DNA of 64,000 nucleotides. Origin: Telopea speciosissima (lineage: Eukaryota > Streptophyta > Magnoliopsida > Proteales > Proteaceae). Positions 58,969 through 64,000 of this stretch are shown here, in pieces; position 1 is the first letter of the stretch, and each line of letters opens with the position of its first letter. The stretch is from NCBI RefSeq assembly GCF_018873765.1, contig NC_057925.1, positions 1,504,927 through 1,568,926 of the forward strand, read 5' to 3'. Under the pieces are notes generated by a model. It was not told where the DNA came from and ran no database searches. It worked only from the letters and a program-made list of their open reading frames with translations. The position numbers and the translations under genes were made by a program.

Positions 58969-61900
58969 TTATTCAAAAGAGGGACGTGTAGTAGCCGAGG
59001 CTTCTGGTTGACAAAAGTCCAGGGGCCTCGGAGAGGAAATGGGCCATTCTGTCATACACGAAACTGACAGGGCCCTCCGGGCAAGAGCATCAGCTACAGT
59101 GTTGATGTCTCTTGTAACAAAGTGAAAAGAACAGGAAAGAAAGTAAGAAGCTAGATGCCGAATATCCTGAGCCAAGTGTGAGATAGAGAGAGGAGGGGTT
59201 TGACCCTGATCGCAGCACCGGATTAACTCAAGGCAATCCGATTCGGCAATGATGTGGTCAAAACCTTCAGAGATAGCATGTAGGAGTCCAGCTCGCAGGG
59301 CCACAGCTTCCCCTGTAAGGGCATCAGAGAAAGACATTGGCTCAAAAACCGCTTTGAGGACTTGCCCTTCATGATTTCTGAAAATGAATCCAACTCCTCC
59401 TCTATTCTTACCCTGGCAAACAGAAGCGTCCGAATTAAGCTTGACAGTGATCTCCGGAGGTTTGATCCAATGCCTGCTGATAACAGGATCAGTTGGCAGA
59501 GGTTGGCCTTGATTACTGCTGGTGGTGGTAGGATTTGCCTCGCAGAATTCCTGGTGAGCACGCTCCGCTGTCTGGATAATCTCCTCAGGGCTCCAAATTT
59601 TTGTTTTGAAAATTCTATTAGTCCTTGCCCTCCACAGTTGCCAATAGATAAAATCACATAACCCCATAGTGAACTTACTAATCCCTTTGTCTTGGTCCAC
59701 TATGACTTTCCAGCTTTGAATCCAAGAAGAGATCGAAAGAGGGGAAGATGGGGGAGGGATAAACGATAAGGAGCTTCCAAACCAGACCAGTCTTGCTAAA
59801 GGGCAATCCAGCAGAGTATGGTCTATTGTCTCAGGTGAAATACCACAGTGAAGGCACATAGGATCCACTGGAATCTAACGTCTAACCAATTCATCCCCAG
59901 AGGCAACTCCTCGAGCGCAAGCTCTCCATAAGAAATTTTTGATTTTTAAAAGCGTGGGGCATCGCCATTTTAGTTTCCAAACACTATCAGGGATTGGGTC
60001 CTGGTATTGCAGTAGGAGGTCGAAGGTTGAAGCATCACCAAGCTGTCCTACTGGTTCTTGAGAAGGTGATACGTGATTTTACAGAGAAGGTGCCATTTCT
60101 GGTTTCTCCCCAGACCAACTGGTCATCTCTGGGGAAGATATTGAGATGGAGTTTCATAATTGCAATTCTGTCCACCGGGTCAAAGTAAAGGTCCAACAAG
60201 TCTTGCTTCCAGCAACCATTTGCCTGATCCATAAGTTCCCAGACCCATTTGAGGTGGCACTGATGAGGGCACTGACTGGTTATTTTTGCACCTGGCAATA
60301 AAGGAACCCATTTATCTTCCCAAAATTTTATTTGTTCTTCATTACCCACTTTCCAAATTAGGCCTTGAGTAAGAAGGCTTCGGCCTTGTAATATACTTCC
60401 CCAGCCCCATGAAGGATTAGAACCCAGTTTAGCTGAAAGGAAATCGGAGGAAGGATAGTATATGCTCTTCATCATTTGTGCCCAAGGAGAAGATAGAGAG
60501 ATCAGCAACCTCCATGCTACCTTTGCCAGCATTGCAGTGTTTTGAAATTACGAATTCTTGAAACCCAGACCTCCTCTGTCTTTGGATTTGTACAAGTGAT
60601 TCCAAGAAATCCATTGGATCTTGGATTTTCCTTCCTTCTCCCCCCAAAAGAACTTGGCAGCTTCCTTTCTAGCTGAATCATGAAAGTGTTGTGGCAGTTT
60701 GAAATGGGAACTAACATAATTTGGAAGCGCAAAAGCCACAGATTTCAGCAAAGTATCTTTGCCTGCCTGAGAGAGGACTTTCCTCTTCCACCCTTGAAGC
60801 TTTTGGCCCAATTTGTGTTGCACTTCCTAGAACACCTTTGTTTTTCCATGACCAAATTCGGTAGGTAGACCGAGATACTTGGGAGTACCAGAGCCATATT
60901 TAATTTTTAAAACCCGAGAGAACCACCTGCGGAATTTTATAGGAGTATTAGCACTAAATAGTAAGGAAGATTTCTTAGAATTTACTGCCAGACCACTCGC
61001 ATCACAGTATAGATGGAGGCATGCCTTCAAGTTACAGACCTCATGAAGTTTGAGCTTGGAGAACAAAAGGCAGTCGTCCGCAAATAGCATGTGGGAAATA
61101 GGAGTTCCCCTGTTCTTGATCTGAAGACCTTGAACCAAACCTTCGTTCTCAGCTTTCATCACCACAGCAGATAAGGCTTGCGTGCATAGAATGAAAATAA
61201 AGGGGGATAGAGGATCCCCCTATCTTATTCCTCTGCCCGGCTGGATATGGCCCACTATTGAGCCATTGATAAGGAAACTATAAGATGTCGAAGTGATGCA
61301 CACCATAACAAGTTGGACCCAAACTTGGTTGAACCCCATCTTCAAAAGCACTTGTTCAATGAATCGCCACTCCAGGCGATCATAAGCTTTCTTCAAGTTG
61401 AGCTTCATCCCAAGAAACTTTTGTTTTCCTTTCTTTTTGTTGTGAAGAAAATGAAAGATTTCATGAGCTGGGAAGACATTGTCTGAGATGAGTCGATTTG
61501 GTACGAAGGCGGATTGGTATGGGGAGATGAGCATATCCAAGGCAGCTTTGAGGCGTTCAACAATCAGCTTTGTTATGACCTTGTAAGCAACACCACAGGG
61601 GCTGATTGGCCTAAAGTCTTCAATAGAATCAGGGCACTGCTTTTTGGGGATCAGACAGACAAAAGTATGATTCATAGCCTGAGGGATGGAGGCAGTCTGG
61701 AAGAAGTGGAGAACCGTAGCGTACAAATCATGGATAATTAGCTCCCAATATTTTTGAAAAAAACGCAGGGGGGAGACCATTTGGTCCCGGTGCTTTCAAA
61801 GGGCTCATGGCAAAAAGGGCTTCTCGGACTTCATTAAGATCAGGGTGCTTACAGAGGTGATCATTCAGGTCCGGGGGAACACCTTCGTGAATACAGTCAA

Positions 61901-63148
61901 GAACTTGTGACAGGGAATGTTCATCTATAGCTTCGGATTGGTAAAGCCCTGAGAAGTAGCTAAGAATTTTGTCTTCTATTTCCACCCCTGAAGTTGTCCA
62001 AGAGCCTGATGGCCGCTTGAGACGAGAAATTTTGTTGTAATGCCTTCACTGTATAGTAGAAGCATGGAAAATTTTTGTGTTAAGATCCCCATGTTGAAGC
62101 CAGTCGATCCGAGATTTTTAGCTCCACATGGTTTCCTCTCTGGCCAATTCTTCTGCCAAAAGCTTAGAGACACTATCTTGACGATTCTGTGAGTAAGGAG
62201 ATAAAGGGAGACTATGCAAATAATCAAGCTCAGTAGTGAGAGAAGCTATATTAGAGTGTACCTGGCCAAAGACTTCATGGTTCCATCACCTAAATATTTT
62301 CTTACAATTTTGTTGCTTGTTGAGGAGGTTTTGAGGAGGAGATCCAGAGGAGTCAATAGCCCAAACCTTCTCAGCCTTTTATTCTTTACACTGGGGTTGC
62401 CTAAACCACATGACTTCGAACCTGAACGGTCTCTTTCCTCTTGGTTAGTGGCCTTCAGTGTCCAAATAATAGGGAAGTGATCGGAGCCCACTGTGCTTCA
62501 GACAGTAACTGTAGCAGCCACATACTTGGCCCTCCAGGTTGGACTAGCAAAAGCTCTATCCAATTTGATTCTAATAGCCGCTGCCCCTCTCCGTTTGTTC
62601 CACCAAGTGAAAATAGGCCCCTTAGATTCCAGCTCCATGAGAGAGCAATCATTAGTCATGTCTCTGAATTGTTGCATATCCCGGCTTCCATTTTTATTTC
62701 CTCCTTCTTTCTCGCGCCAAGAGAGAAAGGAGTTAAAATCACCTATACACAGCCAATCGTCCCTACCAGAGTGTGCTATATGTCTGAGCTTATCCCAAGT
62801 GATGTGACGGTATTGCATAACCGGATCTCCGTAGACTCCTGTGAAGTAGAAAGCATCTCCCACAGTGGAAGAAATCTTGCAATCCAAAATCCGATTATCC
62901 CCTGATAAAATGGAGACCTGAATATGGTTATTCCATATAAGGCCTATGCCCCCTGAGCTTCCAGTAGCATCAATAGAGTAACATTCATCCATGCCCAGTC
63001 TCCTTTTGACCATCTCAAGTCTACCCATGATGCACTTGGTTTCAAGCAGAAGGATTATATTTGGTCGAATCTTCTTGGAGAGATCTTTGAGAGCTCGAAT
63101 TGTCAAGGTGCTCCCCAGACCTTGACAATTCCAGCTAATGATTTTCAT
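58969..63148 (-). pseudogene. LINE ORF2 (endonuclease, reverse transcriptase, RNase H), decayed
   Basis: It starts MKIISWNCQGLGS at 63148. The endonuclease shows SWNCQG, LLLETK and CIGDFNSF, then an in-frame TGA at 62498-62500, then GSDHFPIIW. The reverse transcriptase has APGPNGLPPAFF, FRPISPCGVAYKVI, KLNLKKAYDRLEW (the usual first catalytic Asp is Asn), an in-frame TAG where relatives read RQGDPLSPF (61220-61222), and an intact FADD motif in HMLFADDCLLF. Frame changes occur near 62240, 61770 and 60540. A zf-RVT motif (CLHCGISPETIDHTLLDCPL) and a complete RNase H follow (NSDAS, GEAVALRAG, AESDCLEL, TVADALARRAL) before TAA at 58969. It is not functional as read. Confidence 0.85.
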
Positions 63149-63830
63149 TGTGACCCGTGGAGCTGATTGGCAGCCTCCGTGGGGGTAAAGGATAAAAAAT
63201 GCTCCATGGGTTGGATAGTTGGGTCATATTGCGAAGGATCTGCAGTTTTGGATTTCCTTGCTCTCTCTTGTTTTGAGACCCCTGAGTGTGTAGGAATGGA
63301 GAGGGGGGAGGCCTGGCTCTTTGTTGGTTTTTTCAATATGGGTGAAGTAGAGGAGGACCTGGCTTTAGTTGATGGTGGTTCGCCAATGGGGCTCAGAAAT
63401 GTTGGGTCGGGGTTCAGAGATATGGGAATCATAGGTGGAGGGGTGATGGGTTAGAGATTGAGGTGGGAGCCACATGGTATGGTCCCATTAGGGGAGAGTT
63501 GGTTGGCTGGTTGTGAAGGATAAGTGGTGTGGGGGGAGTAGTGAGGTGGGGAAGGGTATGTTCGTCTCCTCAGTCGAGACCAGAGACAGGTGGTGGGGGG
63601 TATTTGGGTAATTTATGAGGGATTAATGTGGTAAAGAAGATATTTGATTTATAATTTGGACACCTGTCAATTGTGGGAGTAGAGAGAGGATAGCCTGGGT
63701 TAGCTTGGGCTGGCTGAAAAGCTGTTGATGAAGGTGGGGTATGTTGGGAGTTGATGGGTTTTGGGGGTTGAGGATGGGAATCTAGGGGGGGCAGGGTGTA
63801 ACGATTTTGGGGAAAGGCTGGGGTCATTTG
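63145..63830 (-). pseudogene. LINE ORF1 (gag-like), C-terminal part
   Basis: The minus-strand frame 63432-63145 is Pro/Ser/Lys-rich and ends ANQLHGSQ with TGA overlapping the ORF2 ATG (ATGA at 63148-63145). Another Pro-rich frame, 63827-63570, lies in a different phase, which suggests a frameshift between them. No zinc knuckle is visible in this part. The rest is outside the window. Confidence 0.5.
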
Positions 63831-64000
63831 CTGTTGTGAGGCAAGATCTCTTGGGATTGCGATCTGACTCGTAGTGCCAGGTGTACTATCGTGGCTGAGG
63901 GGGTGGTGCGTTCTGACATTCCTCTATGAGCCGTCAGACGCGTGACCAGAGCAGCTGTCCACCGTCTGAGATGTATCGTGAAACGATAGTAGGGCTTCAG

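Larger units (their letters stand above)
58943..64000 (-). mobile_element. L1-type plant LINE, 5' end outside the window
   Basis: The 3' tail on the minus strand reads TTTTGACCAAAAAATAAATA, directly joined to hexosaminidase upstream DNA, which copy B carries uninterrupted at 53799-53815. Upstream are, in order, RNase H, zinc-knuckle RVT, reverse transcriptase, APE-type endonuclease and a Pro-rich ORF1 reaching beyond 63432. This is the standard order of plant L1 LINEs with a C-terminal RNase H. The upstream end and target duplication would lie past 64000. Confidence 0.85.

Overview
The window is nuclear DNA of a flowering plant. It shows spliced genes with GT-AG introns, a uS7 ribosomal protein gene with a telo-box promoter, a plant R2R3-MYB, a plant GH20 hexosaminidase, and a heavy load of MITEs, solo LTRs, a Mutator-like element and L1-type LINEs. 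Gene structure and transposon make-up point to a dicot or other non-grass angiosperm. I cannot name the species.

Layout. (1) 10-7990, minus strand: a seven-exon WD40-repeat gene of the WDR44-like plant family (897 aa), its introns filled with foldback MITEs and a well-preserved hAT-type MITE. (2) 9714-10722, plus strand: a two-exon R2R3-MYB of the MYB5 clade (308 aa). (3) 10723-25692: a gene-poor stretch with a decayed Ty3/gypsy pol fragment, a decayed LINE RNase H domain, short tandem repeats and several MITE families. (4) 25693-28669, minus strand: intact four-exon RPS5 (uS7). (5) 28670-58942: a tandem array around a two-exon GH20 beta-hexosaminidase (HEXO2-like). Copies A (32704-37832) and B (48610-53729) are intact at 590 aa. 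Copy C (58060-58860) is a broken exon-1 relic. (6) 58943-64000: a 5'-incomplete (window-truncated) L1-type LINE on the minus strand with decayed ORF2.

The main structural story is a direct duplication of about 11 kb. It runs from the first bases of RPS5 exon 2 to about 65 bp upstream of the hexosaminidase start codon. Copy 1 is about 26897-37901 and copy 2 about 37902-53798. The junction at 37896-37901 carries a 6-bp microhomology (TCCTGA in both parents). Copy 2 therefore contains a promoter-plus-exon-1 relic of RPS5 (39556-39621, broken splice donor). Hexosaminidase copy A now has RPS5 intron-1 and promoter sequence upstream, while copy B keeps the ancestral upstream DNA. Copy 2 later gained a 4.8-kb block (41090-45910) holding a WIP/TT1-type zinc-finger exon fragment, and a 485-bp insertion. 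A Pack-MULE-like element and a solo LTR occur in both copies and so predate the duplication. A second solo LTR and the LINE are specific to copy C.

The genes are not a pathway cluster: they are a signalling or trafficking WD40 protein, a flavonoid/vacuolar pH MYB, a housekeeping ribosomal protein and a glycan-trimming enzyme. I found no clearly new biochemical system. The strongest second-look item is the RPS5-hexosaminidase duplication with its exchanged promoter.
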